Below are positions 38,963 to 49,900 of a stretch of DNA of 64,000 bases, one piece after another. Position 1 is the first letter of the stretch. Every line of letters begins with the position of its first letter. This stretch comes from Methylobacterium thuringiense (GTDB taxonomy: Bacteria > Pseudomonadota > Alphaproteobacteria > Rhizobiales > Beijerinckiaceae): contig NZ_BPRA01000024.1 of NCBI RefSeq assembly GCF_022179645.1, forward strand, positions 1 to 64,000, read 5' to 3'. The position numbers and the translations under genes are program-made. A model generated the notes under the pieces. That model saw nothing but the letters and a program-made list of their open reading frames with translations, was not told where the DNA came from and ran no database searches.

Positions 38963-39793
38963 ATGAACGACGACCGGACGACGCCTTCCACCCCGTTCTT
39001 CCCCGGCGCGGGCGTGCTCTACGACATCGCCGCCTGCCTCCGCTTCTTTTCGCGCGTGAACGTGCCGCCGCTGCCGGACGAGCCGTCGCCCTATGCCGCG
39101 CCGGATTTCACCACCGTGCCCCGCGTCCTGCCGCTCGCCGGCCTGCTGCTGGCGCTGCCGGCGGCGCTGGTGCTGGTCGCGGGCTGGGAATTGCGGCTCG
39201 GCCCCTTCGTCGCCTCGGCGCTGGCGCTGGCGCTGCTGGCGCTGATCACCGGCGCGATGCACGAGGACGGGCTCGCCGACGTCGCCGACGGCTTCGGCGG
39301 CGGCAGCACCTGGATGCGCCGCCTCGAAATCATGCGCGACAGCCGCATCGGCGCCTATGGCGGCACCGCTTTGGTGCTCGCCTATTCCCTGCGGCTCGGC
39401 GCGCTGGCGACCCTGCTCGACCGCTCCGGCGCCCACGCGGCCCTGGCGCTGCTGCTCGCCGCCGCCGTCTCGCGCACCGCCGCCCTCGTGCCGCTGGTCT
39501 TGCTCGAACCGGCCCGGCCCGGCGGCGCCGGGGCCTCGGTCGGCCGCCCCACCGGCGCCACCCTCGCCATCGCCGCCGGGCTCTGCCTCGCCCTCGGCCT
39601 GATCGCCTGGGGCCTCGGCCTGCCGCTCCTCGGCGTCGCGCTGGTGCTGGTGCTCGCGCCTGCCGCCGCCTGCGGCCTGACGACCCTCGCCAAGCGCCAG
39701 ATCGGCGGCCAGACCGGCGACGTCGTCGGCGCCTGCCAGCAGGTCGCGGAGATCGCCGCGCTGATCGGTCTGCTCGCGGCGACGCCGGTGTGA
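38963..39793 (+). CDS. cobS: adenosylcobinamide-GDP ribazoletransferase CobS
   Basis: This 276-residue inner-membrane enzyme joins adenosylcobinamide-GDP and alpha-ribazole (phosphate) to make cobalamin (phosphate). Family signatures are MHEDGLADVADGFGGG, RRLEIMRDSRIGAYGG, and KRQIGGQTGDVVGACQQ near the end, between several hydrophobic helices. No cobalamin riboswitch-like box (such as GCCACTG) was seen in the gap to cobT. Confidence 0.96.
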   Translation: MNDDRTTPSTPFFPGAGVLYDIAACLRFFSRVNVPPLPDEPSPYAAPDFTTVPRVLPLAGLLLALPAALVLVAGWELRLGPFVASALALALLALITGAMHEDGLADVADGFGGGSTWMRRLEIMRDSRIGAYGGTALVLAYSLRLGALATLLDRSGAHAALALLLAAAVSRTAALVPLVLLEPARPGGAGASVGRPTGATLAIAAGLCLALGLIAWGLGLPLLGVALVLVLAPAAACGLTTLAKRQIGGQTGDVVGACQQVAEIAALIGLLAATPV

Positions 39794-39845
39794 GGCCGCG
39801 GACGGGCGGCGTTTTTCCGTTCGTCCGCGACCGCTTTCGACGAAC

Positions 39846-40076
39846 TCAGCGCATGCGCTTGCCGGACTTCTTCCGCTGCGGCGCCGCGCGCTTGCTCGGC
39901 CGGCCGTTGCCCTCCGAGGCGGCCTCCTTGTCGAGCCCGTCGCCGGGGCTGTTCAGCTGGGCGTAGCGGATCGTGCCGGCCTGGCCCGAGGCGTCGGCGG
40001 CTTGGCCGGCGATCACGCCAGCGCCGGTCAGAGCGACCGCGAGGGCCGCGACCTGTATAGACTTCATCATTGCCAT
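39846..40076 (-). CDS. small secreted basic protein, function unknown
   Basis: The 76-residue protein has a signal peptide (MAMMKSIQVAALAVALTGAG, cleavage probably near AGQAADA). The short mature part ends in a very basic tail (GRPSKRAAPQRKKSGKRMR). I do not recognise a family. The second Met pair (MMKS) is an alternative start; an AAGG lies just before the first. A perfect palindrome lies 32 bases upstream of the start. Confidence 0.65.
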   Translation of the reverse strand: MAMMKSIQVAALAVALTGAGVIAGQAADASGQAGTIRYAQLNSPGDGLDKEAASEGNGRPSKRAAPQRKKSGKRMR

Positions 40077-40467
40077 GCGCCTTCTTGCAGAGAACCCGAT
40101 TGTTTGCGGTCACGGGGCCGTGACCACGGCATGAGGGTCGGTGTGTCCAGCTCTTCGCGGAGCAAATTCCCGACGAGAACTGGCCGATTCTTCGTGATGC
40201 CAACGGCGATCAAACCGCCGGTGGAGCCGCCGGTTCCGCTGGGGCCGCAGGCCGGGCCGTCGCGGACGTTTGGGCGGCCGGGCGATGCGGCCCGCTGCCA
40301 AGGCCGGAATCGCGACGCTCATGCTGCACCCGGTACGCATCCTGGCAAGTACCGGGATTATCCACGGCATCAACGCCGGGCCGGGCCATCTCGCCGGGGC
40401 CGGATGCGGCATCGGCAACCTCAGAGAAACCGTCGCCGGTCGCGGCCGCACGCCCCATCTCCCGCCC
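40077..40467. other. intergenic region with a palindrome near one end
   Basis: This stretch of 391 bases separates the small secreted protein (minus strand) from the uracil-DNA glycosylase-like gene (plus strand). The only clear feature is the palindrome at 40108-40125. The rest is GC-rich with no recognisable protein, tRNA or riboswitch. An in-frame extension of the downstream gene reaches 40270, but the added residues look random. Confidence 0.5.
40108..40125. promoter_or_regulatory. perfect 18-bp palindrome
   Basis: The sequence is GGTCACGG GG CCGTGACC, with 8-bp arms and a two-base centre. The centre is too short for a stable RNA loop, so a dimeric DNA-binding protein is more likely. It sits 32 bases upstream of the small secreted protein's start on the minus strand, where it would overlap the promoter. 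Confidence 0.5.
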
Positions 40468-41136
40468 ATGCCCGCCTTCGAAGACACCGCCGCCCACTTG
40501 CGCGCCTGCCGGATCTGCCGAGACGCGCCGCTCTACGGCGCCCCCCTGCCGCAGGAGCCGCGCCCCATCGTGCAGGGCTCGGGCACGGCGCGGCTCTGCA
40601 TCGCGAGCCAGGCGCCGGGCAACCGGGCGCATCGTTCTGGCGTGCCGTTCATGGACCCGTCGGGCGTACGCCTGCGCGACTGGCTCGGCCTCGGCGAGCC
40701 GGATTTCTACGATGCCCGGCGCGTCGCCATCGTGCCGATGGGCTCGTGTTTCCCCGGCCTCGACGCCAAGGGCGGCGACCGGCCGCCACGGCGGGAATGC
40801 GCAGAGCGTTGGCGCAAGACGCTTTTTTCCGGGCTGCCGCGGCTGGAACTGATCCTGGTGATCGGCCAGTACGCGCAGGGCTGGCATCTCGGCCGCCTCG
40901 AGGGCGGGCTGACCGAGACCGTGCGGCGCTGGCGCGACATCCTGGCGGAACCGCGCACGCCGCGCATCCTGCCGCTGCCCCATCCCTCCTGGCGCAACAA
41001 CGGCTGGCTCAAGCGCGAGCCCTGGTTCGAGACCGAGCTGCTGCCGGTGCTCAAGGCCGAGGTGGCGCGGGTGATGGAGGCCCCCGAGACACCGGCCAGG
41101 TCACGGCCGGCATTGACAGACTCGGCCTGCCGGTGA
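40468..41136 (+). CDS. uracil-DNA glycosylase family protein
   Basis: The 222-residue protein has a short Cys pair at the N terminus ([11 protein letters not shown]), a catalytic-loop-like segment [18 protein letters not shown], the FLDPSG-like [15 protein letters not shown], and a late [18 protein letters not shown] that matches the HPS loop of the superfamily. Members remove uracil from DNA, or in some groups have lost that activity. The start MPAFEDTA is chosen because homology begins there; longer in-frame starts add unrelated sequence. Confidence 0.86.
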   Translation: MPAFEDTAAHLRACRICRDAPLYGAPLPQEPRPIVQGSGTARLCIASQAPGNRAHRSGVPFMDPSGVRLRDWLGLGEPDFYDARRVAIVPMGSCFPGLDAKGGDRPPRRECAERWRKTLFSGLPRLELILVIGQYAQGWHLGRLEGGLTETVRRWRDILAEPRTPRILPLPHPSWRNNGWLKREPWFETELLPVLKAEVARVMEAPETPARSRPALTDSACR

Positions 41137-41167
41137 TGGTGCCGCCACCTTCCAACCGGGACCGCCG

Positions 41168-41863
41168 ATGCCGGAGCAGACCGACCCCCGCGACCGCCTG
41201 ATCGTCGCCCTCGACCTCGCCGAGGTGGCGCAGGCCGAGGCGTTGGTCGCGCGCATCGGCGATGCCGCGACGTTCTACAAGATCGGCTACCGGCTCGGGT
41301 ACAATGGCGGCCTCGCCTTCGCCGCGCGTCTGGCCCGGCGCGGCCTCAAGACGTTCCTGGATCTCAAGCTGCACGACATCGGCAACACCGTGGAGGAGGG
41401 CGTCCGCGCGCTCGGCGGTCTCGGCGCGACCTTCCTCACGGTTCATGCCTATCCGCAGACCATGCGCGCCGCCGTCCGCGGCGCCGCCGGCAGCGGCCTC
41501 AAGATCCTCGCCGTGACCGTGCTGACCTCCTACGACGAGGCCGATGCGCGCGAGGCCGGCTACGCCCTGCCGGTGGCCGATCTCGTGGCTTTACGCGCTC
41601 GGCAGGCGGCAGACGCGGGGATCGACGGCATCGTCTGCAGCGCGGTCGAGGCGGCTTCGGTGCGCTCCGTAATCGGCCCGGACCGGCTCATCGTGACGCC
41701 CGGCATCCGGCCGGCCGGGGCCGATCTCGGCGACCAGAAGCGGGTGATGACGCCGGGACAGGCGCGGGCGGCCGGCATCGACCACGTCGTGGTCGGACGT
41801 CCGATCACGGCCGCCGACGACCCGCGCGCCGTGGCGAAGGCGATCGTCGCCGAGATGGCGTGA
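41168..41863 (+). CDS. pyrF: orotidine 5'-phosphate decarboxylase PyrF
   Basis: PyrF performs the last step of UMP synthesis. The 231-residue beta-alpha barrel has Asp16 (VALDL), Lys38 (FYKIGYRL) and the catalytic D-x-K-x-x-x-D tetrad in [12 protein letters not shown] (Asp65, Lys67, Asp70). Phosphate-binding residues are in VTPGIRPAG and HVVVGRPIT. It lies 31 bases after the glycosylase gene and 17 bases before the DUF1330 gene, so the three may be co-transcribed. Confidence 0.97.
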   Translation: MPEQTDPRDRLIVALDLAEVAQAEALVARIGDAATFYKIGYRLGYNGGLAFAARLARRGLKTFLDLKLHDIGNTVEEGVRALGGLGATFLTVHAYPQTMRAAVRGAAGSGLKILAVTVLTSYDEADAREAGYALPVADLVALRARQAADAGIDGIVCSAVEAASVRSVIGPDRLIVTPGIRPAGADLGDQKRVMTPGQARAAGIDHVVVGRPITAADDPRAVAKAIVAEMA

Positions 41864-41880
41864 CAGAGGAGTCTTTTGGA

Positions 41881-42201
41881 ATGGCGCGCGGCTACTGGAT
41901 CGTTCGGGTCGATGTCCACGACCCCGAGGCCTACAAGGACTACGCGGCTGCGAACGGCGCCGCCTTCGAGGAGTTCGGCGGCCGTTTCCTGGTACGGGGC
42001 GGCCCGTTCGAGGCGGTGTCCGGCTCCTCGCGGGCGCGCAACGTCGTGATCGAGTTCGCGAGCTACGCCCAGGCGCTCGCCTGCTGGAATTCCAGGACCT
42101 ACCAGGGCGCCCGCGCCAAGCAGCGCGGCGCGGAATCCGATATCGTCATCATCGAGGGCTATGACGGCCCGCAGCCCGCATCGGCGGGGCCGGCTCAGTA
42201 G
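41881..42201 (+). CDS. DUF1330 family protein
   Basis: The 106-residue ferredoxin-fold (dimeric alpha-beta barrel) protein has ARGYWIVRVDVHDPEAYKDY and FLVRGGPFEAV near the N terminus and VVIEFASYAQALACWNS in the middle, as in DUF1330. Function is unknown. The ATG at 41881 has an AGAGGAG site; a GTG at 41860 overlapping pyrF is less likely. Its stop overlaps the stop of the convergent PilZ gene by seven bases. Confidence 0.9.
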   Translation: MARGYWIVRVDVHDPEAYKDYAAANGAAFEEFGGRFLVRGGPFEAVSGSSRARNVVIEFASYAQALACWNSRTYQGARAKQRGAESDIVIIEGYDGPQPASAGPAQ

Positions 42202-42587
42202 CCCGAGAAGCGGCTGCGGCGGGCTTGGAGCACCTTGTTGCCGTCCGGCGTCGCCTGCGGAGGCGCTGCGGCGGGCTCCTGGACGGCCGGCGGCTTGAGC
42301 TTTCCGACCTGCTCGATCACGACGCCGGCATATTCCCCCCGGCGCCAGGCCAGCTTGACCGAGCAGACGAAGTCCCGGCCGAGTACCCTGAACCGGAACG
42401 TCTCGGGAAGGAGGCAGTTGCTGGGCCCGCCGAGCTTGGCGCCCGACTTCGACACATCCTTGACCGTGCAGGGAATTTCGGTCCCGTCGTCGAGGCGGAT
42501 CATGGCGATCCAGGTGGTGTCCCGACGTTCTTCCGCGCGTGTGATCATGGCGTTCGAACCGTTGCCGCGTTCCAGCGACTTTTCCAT
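42195..42587 (-). CDS. PilZ domain protein
   Basis: The 130-residue protein has a single PilZ domain, the usual bacterial c-di-GMP receptor. The RxxxR region is RAEERRDTTWIAMIRLDDG and the DxSxxG motif is DVSKSGAKLGG. The second Arg and the spacing look compatible with binding. The C-terminal tail is Pro/Ala-rich and ends in basic residues. The start MEKSLERG has an AGGA site. It could link c-di-GMP to motility or surface functions coded elsewhere in the window, but nothing adjacent shows that. Confidence 0.88.
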   Translation of the reverse strand: MEKSLERGNGSNAMITRAEERRDTTWIAMIRLDDGTEIPCTVKDVSKSGAKLGGPSNCLLPETFRFRVLGRDFVCSVKLAWRRGEYAGVVIEQVGKLKPPAVQEPAAAPPQATPDGNKVLQARRSRFSGY

Positions 42588-42731
42588 TCCGATCCTAGGA
42601 TTGCGTAAACGTGAGATTGCATAGTGCACGTTGTGCGCAACGCCCGTGCCTGCCGTGCGATTTCATGCGACAAAATGTCGTGCCGCCGCCGCGGGATCGC
42701 GTGGCGCCCCGGCGCTGGGCAGCGGTAATTC

Positions 42732-44495
42732 GTGTATCGGGCAGAGGAGGTCGCCATCGGTGACGGACTTGCGTTGCGGCTCATCGCGCTCGTCATGGCC
42801 GGCCTTCTCGCGGGGCTCACGGCCATCTCACCTCTGTCGGCGCGCGCCCGTGTGACCGAGACGACCTACGCGGCGGCCGCCGAAGCGCTGGTCGAGCCCT
42901 ATCTCCAGTCGGGCCTGTTCTCGGGCACGATCCTGGTGGCGAAGAACGGCAAGCCGGTGTTTCGCCGGGCCTACGGTCTGGCCAACCGCGAATGGAGCGT
43001 CGCGAACACCCTCGACACGCATTTTCGCATCGGCTCGCTCACCAAGTCCTTCACCGCGGCCGCGATCCTGAAACTCGCTGAAGCCGGCAAGCTCGGCCTC
43101 GACGACCGCATCCGCCAGTTCGTCCCCGGCGCGCCGGCCTCCTGGGACCGTGTGACCCTGCGGCACCTGCTCGGCCACACCTCGGGCATCATCAACTATA
43201 CGGCGCTGCCCGACTATTATGCGAAGCTCTCGCGGCTGGAGCGCACGCCCCAGGAGATCGTGGCGCTCGTCGAGGCCGAGCCGCTGCTGTTCGAGCCGGG
43301 CACGCGGATGGAGTACAGCAACACCGGCTACGTGCTGCTCGGGATGGCGATCGAGGCGGCCTCGGGCCAGCCCTATGCAGGTTACCTGCGGGAAGCGATC
43401 CTCACGCCTCTGGGGCTGAAGGAGACCGGCTACGACGAGGCGAGTGCCGTGCTGCCGCGGCGTGCCTCCGGCTACCGCTTCGGCCAGGCGCAGTGGCGCA
43501 ATGCGCCGCCGATGGCTTCCAGCATCGCCTATGCCGCCGGCGGGCTGTATTCGACCGTCGACGACCTGCTCGCCTGGAGCCGCGCCCTGTTCGGCGGGAG
43601 GGTCGTCTCCACCACCTCGCTCGCCGCGACGGTCGACGACGGCGGCCGAGGCTACGGGCTCGGCTGGTATGTCGGCCGGGCGCATGAGCGACGACTGTGG
43701 TCGCATGGCGGCGCCGTCTCAGGCTTCCTGTCGATGATCGATCACTATCCCGACGATGGGCTCGACGTGATCGTGCTCGCGAACAACGAGAACGCCCCGG
43801 TCCAGAAGATTTCGCGCGAGCTGTCCGCGCTCTGGTTCGGCGTGCTGGATCCGCCGGACTCGATCGTGCTGGAGGACATCATCCTCGACCGCTACGCCGG
43901 GACCTACCAGCTCGGCCCGCGCCACTTCCTGACGCTCACACGCGAGCACGGCCGGCTCCTCTCGAAAGGGACGGCGGGGCCCCCGATCCTCTTCCTGCCC
44001 GAGAGCGACCGCACCTTCGTCTCGCCTGCGATCGATGCGCGCATCACGATCGACACCGAGCCGGACGGGCGTCCCAACGGCCTCGTCTATCATCAGGCCG
44101 GCCGCGACCGCATCGCGCCGCGGACCACCCCGGAGGAGGCTGTCCGCATCCTCGCGGAGCCGCGCCCGCTCCGCCGCGAGGTCTCCATCGACCGCGCCCG
44201 CCTGCGCCGGCTGACCGGCCGCTACGACCTCGGCCCGAGCTTCATCGTGAGCGTGACCCTGGAGAACGGGCGTCTCTACGCCCAGGCGACCGGCCAACCG
44301 CGCAACGAGCTGTTTCCGGAGGGCGAGCGCGCGTTCTTCCTCAAGAGCGTGGACGCGCAGCTCAGCTTCGATCTCGACGGCAACGGGCGCGCCACGGGGC
44401 TCGTGCTGCATCAGAACGGGCTCGACACGCCCGGTCCCCGCATCGAAGGCGATCTGGCCTCGACGAAGAAGCCGGCCCGGCCACAGGCCCGCTGA
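42732..44495 (+). CDS. serine beta-lactamase-like hydrolase with two C-terminal repeats
   Basis: This 587-residue exported protein has a signal anchor at about 14-38 and a class C beta-lactamase/esterase-type domain (about 45-365). The domain shows SLTK (Ser102-Lys105), YSN (195-197) and WSHGGAVSGF. The rest holds two related lipocalin-like domains of the DUF3471 type: one starts at LDRYAGTYQLGP and ends at NGLVYHQAGRD, the second starts at LRRLTGRYDLGP and ends at TGLVLHQNGLD. Such proteins are peptidases or esterases; resistance should not be assumed. The initiation codon at 42732 is GTG, with no ideal ribosome site. Confidence 0.88.
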   Translation: MYRAEEVAIGDGLALRLIALVMAGLLAGLTAISPLSARARVTETTYAAAAEALVEPYLQSGLFSGTILVAKNGKPVFRRAYGLANREWSVANTLDTHFRIGSLTKSFTAAAILKLAEAGKLGLDDRIRQFVPGAPASWDRVTLRHLLGHTSGIINYTALPDYYAKLSRLERTPQEIVALVEAEPLLFEPGTRMEYSNTGYVLLGMAIEAASGQPYAGYLREAILTPLGLKETGYDEASAVLPRRASGYRFGQAQWRNAPPMASSIAYAAGGLYSTVDDLLAWSRALFGGRVVSTTSLAATVDDGGRGYGLGWYVGRAHERRLWSHGGAVSGFLSMIDHYPDDGLDVIVLANNENAPVQKISRELSALWFGVLDPPDSIVLEDIILDRYAGTYQLGPRHFLTLTREHGRLLSKGTAGPPILFLPESDRTFVSPAIDARITIDTEPDGRPNGLVYHQAGRDRIAPRTTPEEAVRILAEPRPLRREVSIDRARLRRLTGRYDLGPSFIVSVTLENGRLYAQATGQPRNELFPEGERAFFLKSVDAQLSFDLDGNGRATGLVLHQNGLDTPGPRIEGDLASTKKPARPQAR

Positions 44496-44550
44496 CGGAC
44501 GAACCGGATCGCCGGGTGTCGCCATCGTTCCAAAACGGGACTACAACGGC

Positions 44551-44566
44551 GTGCCGCGAGCGGCAC
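44551..44566. promoter_or_regulatory. inverted repeat upstream of the aldehyde dehydrogenase
   Basis: GTGCCG CGAG CGGCAC has perfect 6-bp arms and a 4-base loop. It lies 55 bases after the hydrolase stop and about 150 bases before the aldehyde dehydrogenase ATG. It could be a weak terminator hairpin or an operator; the loop size allows either. Confidence 0.35.
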
Positions 44567-44717
44567 CCGGGCGGACGAAGCCTTGCGAAAAACGCGTTAT
44601 CGCAGAACGGCTTGCCGTAGGCTGCGACAGGTTGGCCTAAAGTCCACCTTGATTTGACGCACCGGCTGGCCTTGTCTCCCGCCGAATGCTGCCGAAGAGC
44701 ATCATGGAGGAACACCG

Positions 44718-46241
<1,524 letters not shown>

Positions 46242-46266
46242 GAGGCGTTTCCTCCCGACACGTTCA

Positions 46267-46298
46267 GACCCCGGCCGAGAGGCTGGGGTTTTTTGTTT
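46267..46298 (+). terminator. intrinsic terminator of the aldehyde dehydrogenase gene
   Basis: The stem ACCCCGGCC / GGCTGGGGT (one G-U pair) has a GAGA loop and is followed by TTTTTTGTTT. It starts 26 bases after the stop codon. This would separate the dehydrogenase from the DUF779 gene downstream, at least in part. Confidence 0.88.
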
Positions 46299-46308
46299 GA
46301 GCGCCGGT

Positions 46309-46443
46309 CCCTCTCCCCTCTGCGGGAGAGGGTGGCCCTCGCGTCAGCGAGGGTCGGGAGAGGGGAGCGACAGGTCCGGACGTGGCGCGCCCCTCTCCCG
46401 ACCCGCTTCGCGCGCCACCCTCCCCGCAAAGGGGGGAGGGGTC
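46309..46443. repeat. pair of inverted C/T-rich palindromic repeat units
   Basis: Two units of about 55 bases lie head to head. The first (46309-46365) opens with CCCTCTCCC and closes with CGGGAGAGGGG. The second (46390-46443) reads as its approximate reverse complement (CCCCTCTCCCGACCCGC ... GGGGAGGGG). Each unit can fold on itself and the two can pair with each other. Repeats of this style are scattered between genes in many GC-rich proteobacteria. Confidence 0.75.
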
Positions 46444-46510
46444 GGCACAGTCATGGAATTCCGCGCCAAGAACCTCACATAACATCGGAAGACATACGGG
46501 AGATCACGCC

Positions 46511-46951
46511 ATGACCGAGACGGTCGCGACCGCCGCCGAGACCATCGAGCCCGTCACTGCCGAGCAGGCCGACAACGCCGGCGCACCGCTGCGTGTCACG
46601 GCGACGCCGGCCGCGCTCGAACTCATCGAAGAGCTCAAAGCCGATTACGGGCCGGTGATGTTCCATCAGTCCGGCGGCTGTTGCGATGGCTCGTCGCCGA
46701 TGTGCTATCCCGTCGGCGACTTCATCACCGGCGACGGCGACGTGCATCTCGGCCAAGTCGGCGGGGCCGACTTCTTCATTTCGCGCTCGCAGTTCGGGGT
46801 CTGGCAGCACACGCACATCATGCTCGACGTGGTGCCGGGCCGCGGCGGCATGTTTTCCCTCGAGAACGGCCGCGAGAAGCGCTTCCACATCCGCTCGCGC
46901 CTGTTCAGCCAAGCCGAGAACGACGCGCTCGCCGGCACCTGCCTCATCTGA
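46511..46951 (+). CDS. DUF779 family protein
   Basis: The 146-residue protein has a distinctive Cys-rich motif MFHQSGGCCDGSSPMC (about 55-70) and a conserved block QFGVWQHTHIMLDVVPGRG. DUF779 genes are regularly found beside acetaldehyde/aldehyde dehydrogenases, as here; the biochemical role is unknown. The ATG at 46511 follows GGGAGAT. It ends three bases before the stop of the convergent TPR gene. Confidence 0.92.
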   Translation: MTETVATAAETIEPVTAEQADNAGAPLRVTATPAALELIEELKADYGPVMFHQSGGCCDGSSPMCYPVGDFITGDGDVHLGQVGGADFFISRSQFGVWQHTHIMLDVVPGRGGMFSLENGREKRFHIRSRLFSQAENDALAGTCLI

Positions 46952-46954
46952 CCC

Positions 46955-49900
46955 TCAGCCCGGAGGCGTCGTCGCCTTCTCCGCGTCGGCGCGCGGCGCG
47001 GCACCGTCCGAGCCGCGCTCGGGCACGGCACTGTCGGGATAGCGCTTGCGGTACTCCGTGAGAAACGCACCGAGCGTTTCGGCCGAGGTGGCGCGGCGCG
47101 CGGCTTCGCGGAAGGCCGACGTGCGGGGCGCATCGTTTCGGGTCAGCAGCGCGAAGGTGCGCGCGTCCGGGCTCTCCGCCATCGGGGCGGAGAATTTCGC
47201 CTTCAGACGCTCCAGCCCGAGGCCCTCTCCGGCCAGCCCGTAGGCGATGCCGGCACGGATGACATCTCCGCGGGCCGCCTCGTCGAGCGGCTTTCGGCCG
47301 CGCCAGACCTCGCCGAGCAGGGCTTCGTGCGCCTCGCCGGCCTCGCGCCACCGCCGCGCTCCCCAGAGGATGTCGGCGCGCAAGCGCTCTGCGTCGGCAC
47401 CGCTTTCGCCCTCGATCGTCTCCAGGGCGAGGTCTGTGCGGGTGAGATCGGAGAGCGCACGGGCGCGCAGGAGCGCTCTCGCACGGCGCAGGTCGTCTCC
47501 GAGCGCCGGCAGATGTGTCTCCTCCAGAACCTTGAGTGCGTCGAGCGGCTTACCCTCCATCAGCCGGATCGTCGCGAGGCGCGCGGCCACGCTGGCGCGG
47601 GCCGGCCCGGTCAGGCGATGCGCGACCTGATGTTCCAGAAGATCGTCAGCGGATTCGAGCAGATCGAGGGCCACGAGCCGGTCAGCCAAACGCCGCACGA
47701 TCTCGTCGGCGCGCCGTCCGGCGGGCGCGAAATCCTTGAAGTCGAAATAGAGCGCCAGCGCCTCGACCCCACCGATGGTCGATGCGCGCTCGCCCAGATA
47801 CAGATCCTCGAACAGGGCCTGTGTGGATTCGTGCATGGCGCGCGAGGCCGGAGCGTCCGGCGCCAGGATGTTGGCGCGCCTGGCCGTCACGAAGACCTGC
47901 CGCCAGCGCCCGGCTTCGATGTTGAGCCGGCCGAGTGCGGCGAGCGTTTCGCTCTCGATGGCGCCGCCATGCCAAGTCAGCAGCAGCGTTTCCAGCCGGT
48001 CGATCGCATCCTTGAGGGCGAGCTTGTGCAGCGTCTGTGCAAGCATGACGGCTCGCAAGGTCGCCGCGGCGGCAACGGGACGTTCGGCTTTGGCCGCGAG
48101 CGTTTCATAGGCGTCGAGGGCGGCTGCGACGCCGCCCTTGGCCTCGTCGATGCGGGCGTGCATCAAAGAGACCCGGTCGCGGGTGAGGGCGTTGGCACCT
48201 TGTGAAGCGGCCCGGCTGGCACGTAGTGCGCCGTCCCAATCGCCGAGCTCGACCGAGGCTTCCGAGGCGGAGGCGTAGAAGGCGGCTGCCACATCTTCGG
48301 GATAGCGATCCAGCACCGATTGGCTCGCGTTCAGGCTTGCATCCGCCGCGCCCCAGCGCCCCTGCCTGGCGGCGATATAGCCACGCCAGAGCCGCGCCTC
48401 GGGATTGCGGGCGAACCGCTCGGCAGCGAGCAGTTTTTCGGCTTCGTCGTAGCGACCGATGCGGGCCGTCATGATGCCGCGCATCAGCGCCGGCTGCACC
48501 TCGCCGTCGAGAACCGGATCGTCGGCCGACGCGACGGCCAGAACGCCCAGGGCCTCAATGTCGAGACCATTGGCCATGAGAGCCTTGGCGAGGGCGAAGC
48601 GTGCGGCGCCGCGCCCCGAATGCGAAGCTGCCGCGGCCGCGGCGTATCGTTCACGCAGCATGGCGCCGACGTCGCCGCGCCGCTCCACCATCCAGATTTC
48701 GCGGTCGATGGCGAGGTCGCCGGCTTCGGCGACCGGTGGCTCGGCTGCACGCGCGACGCCCGAGACGGCGACGCCGCCCTCGCGCTCTATCGCGACGCCG
48801 TCGAGGTCGGGGCGCACGGCGAGGTCGTCGGCGTATGCCAGTACCGCGAGGCCGACACGGCTCGGCAGCAGCTCGAAATCGACGAAGCGCTGAGGTTTCG
48901 ACACGCCGGCGCGCCGCACGCCGCCCGCCGTAACCACGGCGACCCGCTCGCCGTCGAGGTCGAGCCAGGTCGCGGAGCCCGGATCCGGCAAGCCGACGCC
49001 GATCCCGACGCGGCCCTGGCCACCGGGAATGCGCTTCGCCAGCAGGCTCTCGCTCGGCGCGGCCCCGTCGCCGGCCACGAGTTCCCAGCCGCGCGGTTCG
49101 GTGATCGGCAGCAGATCGACGAGGCTGCCGGACGGAATGGCGAAACGCAGCATCGTCACGGGTCCGACCCGCTGCGCCGGGCCCAGCGGCACGAGGCCGC
49201 TGCCGCCCGGAGGCGGCGGCGTCACGGGATCCGTGGTCTCGAAGACGAGCGTCGCTATGCCGGCCCGTTCGAACAGGGCGGCCGGCACCATCTTCGCGAA
49301 GGGGAAGACCAGGCCGGAGCCGGCACGCCGCGGCGGCACCTCGGCGGCGCGGATTTCCGGCTTCGCCGGCTCGGCCGCCGGAGCCTTCGCAGGCGCGGTG
49401 GGCTCGACGGCTTTTGCTACGTCCGTATGGTCGTTCTTGGCGGCCGGATCGGCGGCCGGGTCGGCGGAAGGGGCGGCCTTAGCCACTGCCGGCGGCTTCG
49501 ACAGGAAGTCGATGACGGCTTCCTCCGCGTCCCGGCCGGTCTCGACGGTGACGCCATCGGCGGGGATTGCGGTCAGGCGCGCGCCGGCACCGTCGTTCTC
49601 GATGCGGATGCTGCCGATCTCCGGCTTGAGGCGCCCTCGCGCCGCTCGGTCGTCGATCCGCCAAGCGCCTGCCAAGGTCAGGCGGGTGCCCTCGTCGGCA
49701 TCGTCGAAGGTCGGCTGCGCGTCGTGGGGCAGCCTGAGGCTCACGCGGGTGCGGCCGGGCGCGTGCGATACGTCGATGATGACAGGCTTCGGTGCGGCTG
49801 CGGGCTTGCTGGCCCGCAATGCGGCTTCGGCCTCGCGAGCCCGTCGGGCGAGTTCGGCCACGATCTCGGGTGGCAGGGGCGGCGGCAGCCCGACCCAGGT

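Noticed and set aside
46309-46443. A CRISPR array or tRNA cluster in the C/T-rich repeats
   Set aside because: There are only two units, they are inverted rather than direct, and there are no regular spacers or tRNA arms.
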